DNA of 64,000 bases from Gonocerus acuteangulatus. Its lineage: Eukaryota; Arthropoda; Insecta; Hemiptera; Coreidae. Position 1 is the first letter of the stretch. Every line of letters starts with the position of its first letter. The stretch lies in the NCBI GenBank assembly GCA_946811695.1, contig OX328132.1, forward strand, positions 99,389,422 to 99,453,421, written 5' to 3'. The position numbers and the translations under genes were made by a program. This document shows positions 1 through 11,445 of this stretch, piece by piece. The notes below the pieces were generated by a model, which was not told the DNA's origin, did no database searches, and saw nothing but the letters and a program-made list of their open reading frames with translations.

Positions 1-3000
1 CACGCACCCCTAAAACTAAAAAAGTCGCCATTTTGAAAATTCTTAAAGTGGCTGTAACTTTTTTTCTAGGCAACTACAAACGAAAATTCTTTCAAATCTA
101 TCAACTACAAACGATTTAGAACGAATTGAGACCATAAGAAAACACGCACCCCGAAACCTAAAAAAAGTCGCCATTTTGAAAATTCATAAAGCGGCTGTAA
201 CTTTTTTTCTAGGCAACTACAAACGAAAATTCTTTCAAAACAATCAACTACAAACGATTTAGAATGTATTGAGACCATAAGAAAACACGCACCCCTAAAA
301 CTAAAAAAGTCGCCATTTTGAAAATTCTTAAAGTGGCTGTAACTTTTTTTCTAGGCAACTACAAACGAAAATTCTTTCAAAACTATCAACTACCAACGAT
401 TTAAAACGAATTGAGACCGTGAGAAAACACGCACCCCTAAAACTAAAAAAGTCGCCATTTTAAAAATTCAAAAAGCGGCTGTAACTTTTTTTCTAGGCAA
501 CTACAAACGAAAATTCTTTCAAAACTATCAACTACAAACGATTTAGAACGAATTGAGACCATAAGAAAACACGCACCCCTAAAACTAAAAAAGTCGCCAT
601 TTTGAAAATTCATAAAGCGGCTGTAACTTTTTTTCTAGGCAACTACAAACGAAAATTCTTTCAAATCTATCAACTACAAACGATTTAAAACGAATTGAGA
701 CCGTGAGAAAACACGCACCCCTAAAACTAAAAAAATCGCCATTTTGAAAATTCATAAAGCGGCTGTAACTTTTTTTCTAGGCAACTACAAACGAAAATTC
801 TTTCAAAACTATCAACTACAAACGATTTAGAATGTATTGAGACCATAAGAAAACACGCACCCCTAAAACTAAAAAAGTCGCCATTTTGAAAATTCAAAAA
901 GCGGCTGTAACTTTTTTTCTAGGCAACTACAAACGAAAATTCTTTCAAAACTATCAACTACAAACGATTTAGAATGTATTGAGACCATAAGAAAACACGC
1001 ACCCCTAAAACTAAAAAAGTTGCCATTTTGAAAATTCTTAAAGTGGCTGTAACTTTTTTTCTAGGCAACTACAAACGAAAATTCTTTCAAAACTATCAAC
1101 TACAAACGATTTAGAATGTATTGAGACCATAAGAAAACACGCACCCCTAAAACTAAAAAAGTCGCCATTTTGAAAATTCATAAAGTGGCTGTAACTTTTT
1201 TTCTAGGCAACTACAAACGAAAATTCTTTCAAAACTATCAACTACAAACGATTTAGAATGTATTGAGACCATAAGAAAACACGCACCCCTAAAACTAAAA
1301 AAGTCGCCATTTTGAAAATTCTTAAAGTGGCTGTAACTTTTTTTCTAGGCAACTACAAACGAAAATTCTTTCAAATCTATCAACTACAAACGATTTAGAA
1401 CGAATTGAGACCATAAGAAAACACGCACCCCGAAACCTAAAAAAAGTCGCCATTTTGAAAATTCATAAAGCGGCTGTAACTTTTTTTCTAGGCAACTACA
1501 AACGAAAATTCTTTCAAAACAATCAACTACAAACGATTTAGAATGTATTGAGACCATAAGAAAACACGCACCCCTAAAACTAAAAAAGTCGCCAATTTGA
1601 AAATTCTTAAAGTGGCTGTAACTTTTTTTCTAGGCAACTACAAACGAAAATTCTTTCAAAACTATCAACTACCAACGATTTAAAACGAATTGAGACCGTG
1701 AGAAAACACGCACCCCTAAAACTAAAAAAATCGCCATTTTGAAAATTCATAAAGCGGCTGTAACTTTTTTTCTAGGCAACTACAAACGAAAATTCTTTCA
1801 AATCTATCAACTACAAACGATTTAGAACGAATTGAGACCATAAGAAAACACGCACCCCTAAAACTAAAAAAGTCGCCATTTTGAAAATTCATAAAGCGGC
1901 TGTAACTTTTTTTCTAGGCAACTACAAACGAAAATTCTTTCAAATCTATCAACTACAAACGATTTAAAACGAATTGAGACCGTGAGAAAACACGCACCCC
2001 TAAAACTAAAAAAATCGCCATTTTGAAAATTCATAAAGCGGCTGTAACTTTTTTTCTAGGCAACTACAAACGAAAATTCTTTCAAAACTATCAACTACAA
2101 ACGATTTAGAATGTATTGAGACCATAAGAAAACACGCACCCCTAAAACTAAAAAAGTCGCCATTTTGAAAATTCAAAAAGCGGCTGTAACTTTTTTTCTA
2201 GGCAACTACAAACGAAAATTCTTTCAAAACTATCAACTACAAACGATTTAGAATGTATTGAGACCATAAGAAAACACGCACCCCTAAAACTAAAAAAGTT
2301 GCCATTTTGAAAATTCTTAAAGTGGCTGTAACTTTTTTTCTAGGCAACTACAAACGAAAATTCTTTCAAAACTATCAACTACAAACGATTTAGAGTGTAT
2401 TGAGACCATAAGAAAACACGCACCCCTAAAACTAAAAAAGTCGCCATTTTGAAAATTCAAAAAGCGGCTGTAACTTTTTTTCTAGGCAACTACAAACGAA
2501 AATTCTTTCAAAACTATCAACTACAAACGATTTAGAACGTATTGAGACCATAAGAAAACACGCACCCCTAAAACTAAAAAAGTCGCCATTTTGAAAATTC
2601 ATAAAGCGGCTGTAACTTTTTTTCTAGGCAACTACAAACGAAAATTCTTTCAAAACTATTAACTACAAACGATTTAGAATGTATTGAGACCATAAGAAAA
2701 CACGCACCCCTAAAACTAAAAAAGTCGCCATTTTGAAAATTCATAAAGTGGCTGTAACTTTTTTTCTAGGCAACTACAAACGAAAATTCTTTCAAAACTA
2801 TCAACTACAAACGATTTAGAATGTATTGAGACCATAAGAAAACACGCACCCCTAAAACTAAAAAAGTCGCCATTTTGAAAATTCTTAAAGTGGCTGTAAC
2901 TTTTTTTCTAGGCAACTACAAACGAAAATTCTTTCAAAACTATCAACTACAAACGATTTAGAATGTATTGAGACCATAAGAAAACACGCACCCCTAAAAC

Positions 3001-3960
3001 TAAAAAAGTCGCCATTTTGAAAATTGAAAAAGCGGCTGTAACTTTTTTTCTAGGCAACTACAAACGAAAATTGTTTCAAAACTATTAACTACAAACGATT
3101 TAGAACGAATTGAGACCATTAGAAAACACGCACCCCTAAAACTAAAAAAGTCGCCATTTTGAAAACTCATAAAGTGGCTGTAACTTTTTTTCTAGGCAAC
3201 TACAAACGAAAATTCTTTCACAACTATCAACTACAAACGATTTAGAACGAATTGAGACCGTAAGAAAACACGCACCCCTAAAACTAAAAAAGTCGCCATT
3301 TTGAAAATTCTTAAAGTGGCTGTAACTTTTTTTCTAGGCAACTACAAACGAAAATTCTTTCAAAACTATCAACTACAAACGATTTAGAATGTATTGAGAC
3401 CATAAGAAAACACGCACCCCTAAAACTAAAAAAGTCGCCATTTTGAAAATTGAAAAAGCGGCTGTAACTTTTTTTCTAGGCAACTACAAACGAAAATTGT
3501 TTCAAAACTATTAACTACAAACGATTTAGAACGAATTGAGACCATTAGAAAACACGCACCCCTAAAACTAAAAAAGTCGCCATTTTGAAAACTCATAAAG
3601 TGGCTGTAACTTTTTTTCTAGGCAACTACAAACGAAAATTCTTTCACAACTATCAACTACAAACGATTTAGAACGAATTGAGACCGTAAGAAAACACGCA
3701 CCCCTAAAACTAAAAAAGTCGCCATTTTGAAAATTCTTAAAGTGGCTGTAACTTTTTTTCTAGGCAACTACAAACGAAAATTCTTTCACTACAAACAACT
3801 ACAAACGATTTTACGTCGAATAAAAGTGGTTTGGTTCCAATCGGTTGAAGTCGGGTGCGGGGTATTTTTTGACCCCCCGGTTCTCAAAAACGGGGCAACT
3901 ACAAACGAAATTTTTTTCACTACAAATAACTACAAACGATTTGCAATTTTTTGAGTCTAT
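1..3960. repeat. Tandem satellite array, 142 bp monomer, about 28 copies
   Basis: Head-to-tail copies of an AT-rich monomer beginning cacgcacccctaaaac; successive starts at 1, 143, 286, 428 and 570 give a 142-143 bp period. Copies differ at few positions (for example cataaagcgg/cttaaagtgg/caaaaagcgg, and gaacgaatt/gaatgtatt). The array runs off the left edge of the window, so its full size is unknown. The motif actacaaacga occurs twice per monomer, about 45 bp apart. Variant monomers recur in register every nine monomers across the first half and every three near 3.0-3.7 kb. Small open frames here are satellite sequence, not genes. Confidence 0.98.
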
Positions 3961-3975
3961 TGTCATATTTTTTTT
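3787..3975. repeat. Diverged edge of the 142 bp satellite
   Basis: After 3786 the sequence keeps the actacaaacga boxes (two near 3800-3812 and two more between 3897 and 3942) but the monomer spacing and remaining bases are lost, with a GC-richer insert (gggtgcggggtattttttga). This is the decay expected at the border of a satellite array, where homogenisation stops. Confidence 0.8.
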
Positions 3976-4028
3976 CGAAAATGGGGTGCCAAGTTCACAG
4001 AGGTAGATTTTTCCCCTACCCTATTTAA

Positions 4029-4030
4029 AA

Positions 4031-4096
<66 letters not shown>
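4029..4096. repeat. (CA)n(TA)n microsatellite
   Basis: About nine CA units run directly into about 24 TA units. The flanks do not match the Rep-TA repeat found elsewhere in the window. Confidence 0.95.
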
Positions 4097-6475
4097 CCCC
4101 CTCTCTCCTTATTACCTCTTAACTTCCGAACAGCCCTAAGGAATCCTAATAGCTCTAAGGAAGGCCGAAAAGTTGGCAATAATAACGCATATTATTTTCA
4201 AAAAAAAATTGTTTTTTTTTTATTATTATAGACAACCTCTACCTTGGCAATAAATTATAGATTTACCCCCACTTTTTGTCCTCAGAGTACAACATTCACT
4301 ACAGAAATCACACGCACTAGAAATTAATTTTCAAATGACGTATTACATGCTATGTTTTTTTTTTGTTTTTTTTTTGGCAAAAAACTACATGCTAAGAAAT
4401 CCGATTCAGTTTCTGTGATGGATATGGATGCCACATGCCTAGTTCTGTACCTGTTCTTGTGCTATAAGTTTTGCTAATACAAGTAATCATAATCGGATTA
4501 CTCACTCCCTCTCTTCAACTTCTAATCGTTCTTTAGTAAACCTCTATCACAAAAACCTTTCACATTACTTGCCCTTTTTTTCAAAAAGAAAAATGTATTT
4601 TACTGCTAAAGTACAAAATAGTTAGATTCCCAATTAATTTTCATAAACATTTTGCTAAGAAAGACCATTAGGCTCCTTAGCTAGATGTAACATGAATTGA
4701 TGGGTATGTGGTAACTTTTCTTTTTTTTTCATTAGGCAACCTGTTGCGCATTACCTCTTTAGCCGTCAGGATAATAATAAAAAGATACTTTAGAGCAATA
4801 GTTGATTGAAGTAGTAAGAGATAAAAGCATGGGACTGGCAGTTCATTTTATCGGCAAGCTTTGTTGCTCATAAAACCAAACGCTGTAAAAAAAGAAAAAA
4901 AAAGGAAAAAGAACTTGAGCCTGGATGAAACCTTTCCTGGAGATTACTAAACACTTTGTTGAAAAACTACTTAAGAGACTACGTTCCCTTTGCACCTGGG
5001 CCTTTGTCATTAGGTTCTCACAGTTTATTGATTTAAAAAAAATTAGTTCACCATGAAAACGAGGTAAAAATTGTTAATACCTTTATAATGTTCCAATTCC
5101 TTTGTCAGGCACAAGCATATTTATTTATTTATTTATTTATTTATTTTTTTTAATAAACGGATTTTATAATTTTGTCTGTTTGAGGAAATATTCAAGACAT
5201 TTATGATACTAACCAGTGTGGAAATAGTTGGTTCATGGCGGTTAATAATTGAAATTAATGACATTTTAAAATAAAAATGAGTAATAATTACCGACGTTCC
5301 GGCTTGAATTTTAAGCCCCTATTGGGGGGGGGGGGATTAATCTGTAAGCTCCCTCTCCTCTGGATTTTTTTAAGTAAAATGTTTATGTTTTTGTGTATAT
5401 GTGTATGTATCAATTACAACAAGACATATAGTTAAAAAGTTATTTTCTTTTTATAAATAAGTATATTAACCGTTTATTTTACAGTCCTCAATGTTTATCA
5501 TAAAATCATTTCATTAATTAACTTAATATCTGTATGATTTCCCAAGGCATCTAATAAGTTTTTCACCACCTATATTTTATTGTACATTTTATGTTTAATC
5601 GTCAACGGCAGTTCTTGAGAAATTTAAGAGCATAACGCTCTTGTTGAGGTGTTGAAAAAAATAACCAAACTCCGACTATTTTCACAAACTGGTTCTAGGG
5701 TCAACAATCTCTCCCGAGTTACAAACTAAGGTTTGTATGTCGAGTACCAATGTGTTTAGTTTAAAACACAAATAGGTATGTATCAACAGAAGAGAACTCT
5801 TGATTTAGACAAATTCCCTGCAAAGGGGCGGTTTTAATCATCTGGCTCAGAAGTAAAAGTCTTCGAAGTAAAAGAAAAAATACAAATAGAATCTGCTTTT
5901 GCCTGAAAAATTGAACGTGAATGAGTAACGCCTTCAGGTAAAAACTCAATTTAATTTATTTTCAGAATAAACATTTCTCACTAGTATTCCTTGAAGCCTA
6001 CCTTATTTCGATGAAAGAAAATAAACATTTCCGTTTCCATGGCCGATTAAAATGTGGTTTTAGACAAATCCTAATGAATCGACTGCAGATTTTCTTTAAT
6101 AATACTTCAAAAAGATATAAAAGACATGATTAGGATATAAGCTATATTATCGTGTCAAAGGGAATGAATTCCAACTAATATCCTTGGGAAGACAAAAAAA
6201 CTGAAACCAGCTTGCTATTTTGGTAAATTTGAAGTGTATCCTCCTGGGGACAGATTTTTTTTTATTATGGTATTTTGATGCACTAAACACGAATCCGTTA
6301 AAAAAAAAAAAAAAAAAAAACACGAACTAGGAAAGAAGTTCTAAAGAAGAAGGTAAAAGCTGGCGTAAACAACGTATTTGTAAACATGCGCATTTGAAAT
6401 GTTGATAAACTATTAATTTAAAAATAATTGTAAATTTTAAGGGCCTCCTCACCCGTCGTAACCTATCGCTTATGT
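4097..6475. other. AT-rich non-coding stretch, no gene seen
   Basis: No frame with recognisable protein similarity. It holds simple tracts: an (ATTT)n run near 5118-5148, a G run near 5323-5335 and an A run at 6300-6320. No transposon ends were recognised. Confidence 0.6.
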
Positions 6476-6600
6476 GCTACGCTCGCTCAAGAAACTCAAA
6501 TCAAAACTCTTGTCAATCCAACTCACTAAAAGTGAGAATTCTATTAGTTTTAGAAAGTTGGATTGAATAGAGTTTTGATATCTACTTGAGCGAGCGTAGC
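6476..6600. repeat. Imperfect inverted repeat (hairpin), arms about 45 bp
   Basis: The left arm 6476-6522 starts gctacgctcgctcaag. The right arm 6557-6600 ends cttgagcgagcgtagc, its exact complement, and the inner parts (tcaaaactc, tcaatccaac) also pair with small gaps. The spacer is about 34 bp. It may be a small foldback element or a relic MITE; no target-site duplication is clear. Confidence 0.8.
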
Positions 6601-7491
6601 AATCTTTTCTTGCTTTCTTTTCTTGCTAATGATTTAATGATCCGGAATATGTTTATTTGAATCCCAACGTCAGATCATCCATAAAAACGTTATCTAAAAG
6701 CCTGTTCAGCTGTCAAACCCCTAAGCAACGCGATTTTTCTAACGAAGTGTCTCGGAAACAATGTGTCCCGGATTGTCGTGGTTTCGTCAAAATCTTGAAT
6801 GAGCGAATAATCTCAGTTCTGGCGCTCGAACATTAAAGAAGTAAAAAAAAAATAATTATTCTATACAATTGATATTCACTGAATAATATTGCAAAATTTC
6901 TAGATTTGTATTTCATTATCCACATTTTTCTAGCTGTTTCCTCAGTCTATACCATGAGTGAAGAATCGTCTGAAACTAGGTGAATGTTTTCTATTCAGAA
7001 ACGCAAGTTTAGAAAGTTCTTAGTCCTTAAAGGAGAATTACTCCTTCACATTTCCAAGTCCTGAGTCACGCCGAGAACCAGTTTCTTAAAGGACTTGTAT
7101 ATCTACTTGCTTTAAACCAGTTTCCTACCTTAGAAGTCATTGTCTCAAGACGAAGCAATATTTCATTCATCCTCACATCCATAGGATTGGAGTATAAAAG
7201 GGGCAGCCGATGTGGCCGCAGCCTCCAACCCGAAATGTTCATTTAATCGGTAAAAATGTGTCATAATGACCTCAGAAATAAATTAAATAAGATCACATAG
7301 TTCAGAAAAAATATTTTTTGGGGGTATAATAGCTTTTTATTTGGCTAATTATTCCAAGTTCTGTTAGTATTCAATACCATCCTAATCCCCCTATACTCCG
7401 CGCTCTTGTCCCTAGTTTTATTTAGCAAGCTTTGAATAGATAAATGTAATGTTCTATTTATATCATTCATGAAACATTTAAACCCCTTCTA
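6601..7491. other. AT-rich stretch, nothing recognised
   Basis: Only short unrelated open frames. No repeat unit, RNA gene or transposon end was identified. Confidence 0.5.
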
Positions 7492-7504
7492 CTATGACCT
7501 ATTA

Positions 7505-8446
7505 TTTTTTTTTTTTTTTTTTTTTATTTATTTATGAGCGACCGTAACTAAGGCGACTCGCTCAGAACAAAAATTACATATATAATATACATACGAAAAT
7601 TACATCTAATTAAATACAACTAATTAAATACATCTAATTAAATACGATCTTATTTTACACATTTTTGGCCAAATATACAAATTGAAATTTATATACACAT
7701 CTATTTATAAGAGAATACAATATTACAATATACTTGAATATATGAAAAATCAATATTATAATAATGCATGAAGTTTATACACATAATCAATTAAGTTGGT
7801 TGAAGGAGGTTTCACACTCCTGTTAGTTTTATATTGTAAAATGTAAGATTTTAGTATAGTACGGCTGTATAGTTTTAACATTTTAAGACAAATAAAATAC
7901 ATACACATATATGTGTGTATGTCCTGTTATAATTTGTTCATGTTTAATTATAATTATAATTTGTTTAGGAGGTTGGTCTTGTTGAGGTAGTTCAGTATGT
8001 TATCTATATATTTGCTTCCATCGCCGAGTAATTCAGTCATATTGTAAGGTAAGTCATAGTTTTGTCGCTGTAAACATTCAGTCAGTATGTGCTTTATAGT
8101 CAGTGGTGTGTTACACTGTGTACATGTCGGTCTGTCCTGTCTTGTCATGAGATAAGAGTGTGTCAGTCGGGAATGGCCAATTCGTAAGCGGCATAATATC
8201 ACTTCGTCTCTTCTATTATCCCTTTTGCTTGAAGGCCATTCACCTACCGTCTGTTTTATTTCGCGAAGTTTGTTTTCTGTCGTCATGTGCCAAGATTTCT
8301 GCCACTTTTCTGTAATAAACCTTCTTACTTCGATTTGCAGGTCTTGTAATGTAACTTTGTCTATGTCCTGTCGGTTTTGTCTTGTAGCTGTCCGAGCCAG
8401 TACGTCAGCTTGACTGCTTTTTCCTATGTCCTCATGTCCTGGGAGC
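7505..8446 (-). mobile_element. 5'-truncated LINE insertion with 13 bp target-site duplication
   Basis: The element reads on the minus strand, with its poly-A tail appearing as the T run at about 7505-7525. The sequence ctatgacctatta lies on both sides (7492-7504 and 8447-8459), a perfect 13 bp target-site duplication. The insert therefore spans 7505-8446 and is a target-primed, 5'-truncated copy. It carries the end of an RNase H/C-terminal coding region and a 3' UTR of about 430 bp. The tail motif (tcataaataaataaa on the minus strand) recurs near 9640, 36030 and 38425, so the family has several remnants here. Confidence 0.9.
7954..8446 (-). pseudogene. LINE ORF2 C-terminal fragment: end of RNase H domain plus Cys/His tail
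   Basis: An open frame to the stop at 7954 encodes about 163 residues of element sequence. It begins at LPGHEDIGKSSQADVLA, matching the W-x-PGH...N-x-x-AD-x-LA block near the end of RNase H domains in I/Loa-type LINEs. It continues with EVILCRLRIGHSRLTHSYL and CTQCNTPLTIKHILTEC, the conserved tail of these ORF2 proteins. Residues upstream of LPGH in the same frame (to 8502) are target-site flank, because the target-site duplication begins there. The endonuclease and reverse transcriptase parts are absent, so the fragment cannot work alone. Clade assignment (I/Loa-like rather than Jockey) rests on the presence of RNase H and is an inference; the two complete Jockey elements in this window have no such domain. 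Confidence 0.85.
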
Positions 8447-8459
8447 CTATGACCTATTA

Positions 8460-9599
8460 AAAACTGAAGGAAACAAAGAAGATAAACCGTCCAAAAGAAC
8501 AAAACCTACATTTTTTAAAATTTTAAGCACCGATTTCTCCGAATTAGTTCGGACTGTATAAATAAATAATATTGACAGTCGCAATTTTAACTGAGTAACT
8601 CCTACGATTCGGCATATAAGCGGACTATCGCGCTTTCAAAATACATAGTTCTTTATCCCTGAACTGCTGGCAAGAAAGTCAGGGATGTTGTTCCCGCTAC
8701 ACAACATCAAGATCCATACATGTAGTAGAATCGTACTGAACAAGGTACACAGAATATGGAAACAAAATTCAAACTCTTCCTATTTCAAACTACTTATAAG
8801 GTACAAGTCATAAGAACGCTATGGAAACACAGTTAAGATGACTCTTGGGAATCAGATTTATTTTTATTATTTTCTATTTTCAGTATGTCTTATATTCTTT
8901 AATATTTTTTGTTATTTACTGCATTAAATTAATTAAAATAGACAATAATGACTCATTTAGTAGACAAAAAAATGAATGAAATTTAGAATTAATTCACGTC
9001 TTAAGCGAATCCCCCTTATAGTAAGGGGGAAACACGCTAAAATCAAACTTATTAATCTTCAAAGTTAACGCAGCATTAGCTCCCCTTCCCACACACACAT
9101 TCACACTCTGTTCTTTACTTGTTTCACTATTATTATTACTTATGTTATTTACAACTAGCTAAAAAGTTTATTATTTCTATGTTTAATTCGTGTTGATTTT
9201 AATATAATAATTTCAAGGGAAAATAATCGGTAGAAAACTATAACAGAGAGATAAATATTCATTCCAAACAGTTCGCATCATTTTTGAAAGTAGCGTAGTT
9301 CTTGTGAATCGGCATCTTCTTATTCTGATAACCCGTGAATTAAGAAGATATTCGTCCGAGGTGCGGAGCATACATAAATCATAATAATTTTATATTTAAT
9401 ATTTAGAAGTTTTTATTTTACCTAGGACACTCTTATTTTGTATTAATCTCTTTTTATTTATAGATATTTTTTGTATATAAATTTGATTAATCGTATTATT
9501 GAATTTAATATAGTGTGATTAATATATTCATATAACTTTATATATGTATTAATTAATATAACTCTGTATGAATATAATTTCTATTGTATATAAGGAAGT
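8460..9599. other. AT-rich stretch with faint Rep-TA-like traces, no gene seen
   Basis: Bases 8800-8870 (aacgctatggaaacacagtt, then a cagttaagatgac-like stretch) faintly resemble a Rep-TA end also seen at 20449-20520. Nothing else was recognised. Confidence 0.4.
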
Positions 9600-9662
9600 A
9601 TATCTAATAATTGTATTAGGCAAATCGCCTTGGTTGCGGATGCTCATAAATAAATAAAAACA
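9600..9662 (+). mobile_element. 3' tail of a LINE of the same family as 7505-8446
   Basis: Contains caaatcgccttggttgcgga followed by tgctcataaataaataaaaa, matching the 3' terminus of the minus-strand LINE at 7.5 kb. The 5' limit is unclear; AT-rich sequence from about 9400 may be its 3' UTR. Confidence 0.65.
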
Positions 9663-10122
9663 GAAGTGTTTTGTTTTTACGATCAAACAAATAGAACTAT
9701 TAAAAATCGTTATCCCTTGAATTACCTTCCCGACATAAACGGTAGATAAAAAAAAGCTTAAGGTGAGAGAGGAAACATTTGCTGTGGTCTTGGATTGAGG
9801 TAAATATGCCTGGAGACAGTGAGAGCGCCCTGAGTAAGGTTATTTTCCTCCAGGGAAACCTTCAAGGGCCCTGCTTTTCACCACACGATTTCCTTTAAAG
9901 AAAAAAAAAAATAAAAGAAGAAAGTGAAAAGGCCTCATGCCCGAGTTTTGAAAGCCCCATTCAATAAGCATACTCCTCATACAAAAGGCGAGAAGTGTGT
10001 CGCTATAAGTGAAAATTCCGTGTGGCGAGCACCAAATAATTATTTTACTTTTCACCTCACCTCCCTCGCTCAACTTCCTACAGAATAATTATAACTTATT
10101 TCGTTACTGAGAGCGGAACATG
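9663..10122. other. Unassigned stretch
   Basis: Contains a short A-run region at 9900-9912 and no recognisable domain in any frame. Confidence 0.4.
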
Positions 10123-10123
10123 A

Positions 10124-10260
10124 ATAACACTGGCCAACAAAAAAAATATTTTTGAATACTTCTTTTACTTTAATAGTTGATCTTTATGGATTTTTATGAG
10201 CTGAATCTAAATCTGGTCATACCTGTTTCGGAACAATTAGCTTTTCATTATACGGCGTAA
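10124..10260 (+). mobile_element. Possible end of the multicopy element seen at 23.99-25.13 kb
   Basis: The opening aacactggccaacaaaa, followed by gagctgaatctaaatctgg, parallels aacactggtctgcaaaa and gagtctaatttgagtgtgg at 23991-24085. The match is by eye and short. Confidence 0.4.
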
Positions 10261-10659
10261 GGTAAAAATAATTTAACGCTATGTTACATCATTAGCATGG
10301 ATTGTATTTACAGTAGGTTAATTAGAACACTTATATAATACTATCATTCTCTTATTAGGAGTTTCCGAAGGAACTTAGCTATTTATGTTCCACTCATGAT
10401 TGCTTAATGTTTAAAAAAAATTCTTCAAATGAACCTACTACCCAGTAGACACCGAATAAGCCCGAACATGGTGTCTATTCACTCTCTATTAATTTATTTT
10501 GATATTTTGACGTGGGAATAAAAAAAAGCCACTTTCAAGTGTTATCTTCGAACGTTTGTGGGACAATAATTAGAATTTTCGTGTATTCCAAAATGAACAT
10601 ATTTTTATTCATTCAAACAAAGATGCATATATTTTGATTATGAATTTCGTCAGTCTTGC

Positions 10660-10796
10660 ACGTTTCCGCCTCTTTTCATAGGGGGGAAACCCGCTTACGA
10701 CTCTGACTCAATGACGCAATCCGGAAGTGTCGACTAGAAAATTTAATGTTTCACAACTCATAGATATCGGAAATAACTATGATTCAAATTTGTGTG

Positions 10797-10876
<80 letters not shown>

Positions 10877-10890
10877 CACAAATTTGAACC
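10660..10890 (-). repeat. Partial Rep-TA copy with (TA)n tract
   Basis: Bases 10690-10800 match the Rep-TA terminal block (aaacccgcttacgactctga, then gacgcaatccggaagtg and tagaaaatttaatgtttcac), ending in ttcaaatttg and a (TG)/(TA)n run at 10790-10872. The far side of the tract reads cacaaatttgaacca, the complement of the near side, so the tract lies in a small palindrome. Confidence 0.75.
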
Positions 10891-11273
10891 ATAGTGAGAA
10901 TTAATTATTATCATTTGTAATGATCATTAATAGATTCAATATTATTTCGTGAGATGCATTCAAATACATATCTAATTTTTGTGACGGAATATATCACGAA
11001 AACTGACCCAACTATCTAACTTCCGCACCGGAGCTGGATGCTACGAGACTTTGTTCAATTTAGAATAGAACTCCCTGCTCAGTTCAGGTCGCTCTCCTGC
11101 AGTGCTTCTAACACTTCGCCACTATGCTGCGGCCGCCGCACCACAACGTGGCTCTGGCTACTAACAACACTCGTCTAAAGCATATCAAACTCCATACCAT
11201 ATTGTTTGTAGGCGCATGGCGCTTTAAGTCTAAATGTTTCTGCACTTTAAGACCGCTCTTATTGATGATCTTA
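10891..11273. other. Unassigned stretch
   Basis: No domain or repeat recognised. It is somewhat GC-richer around 11020-11160, with a gcggccgc octamer near 11127. Confidence 0.4.
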
Positions 11274-11445
11274 GGGTGCACCTACATTGGTCCCGATCCA
11301 ATCCGATCCGATAGCCACCGACTGTCAGAAGGAAAAGAAACACAAGCATCTCAATAGAGGTGCCTGCATTGGTCCAGATCCGATGACTACCCTTTCCCGG
11401 ACGTTCAAACTTGTTTGTTTCTAGACCGATATCGGACGACCGACG
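11274..11445 (-). mobile_element. End fragment of a Harbinger-like MITE (same family as 32726-33429)
   Basis: It starts TTA/gggtgcacctacattgg, the complement of the right end of the 33 kb element. It shares the internal pieces gatccgatagccaccgactg and cgttcaaacttgtttgtttc. The other terminus is not present, so this is a fragment. Confidence 0.75.

Noticed and set aside
3727..3954. 75-codon open frame in the satellite edge
   Set aside because: It is read from satellite monomer sequence. Related frames are not conserved across monomers and there is no domain.
8225..8413. 62-codon plus-strand frame within the LINE fragment
   Set aside because: Antisense shadow of the RNase H-tail coding region, which has clear motif support on the minus strand.
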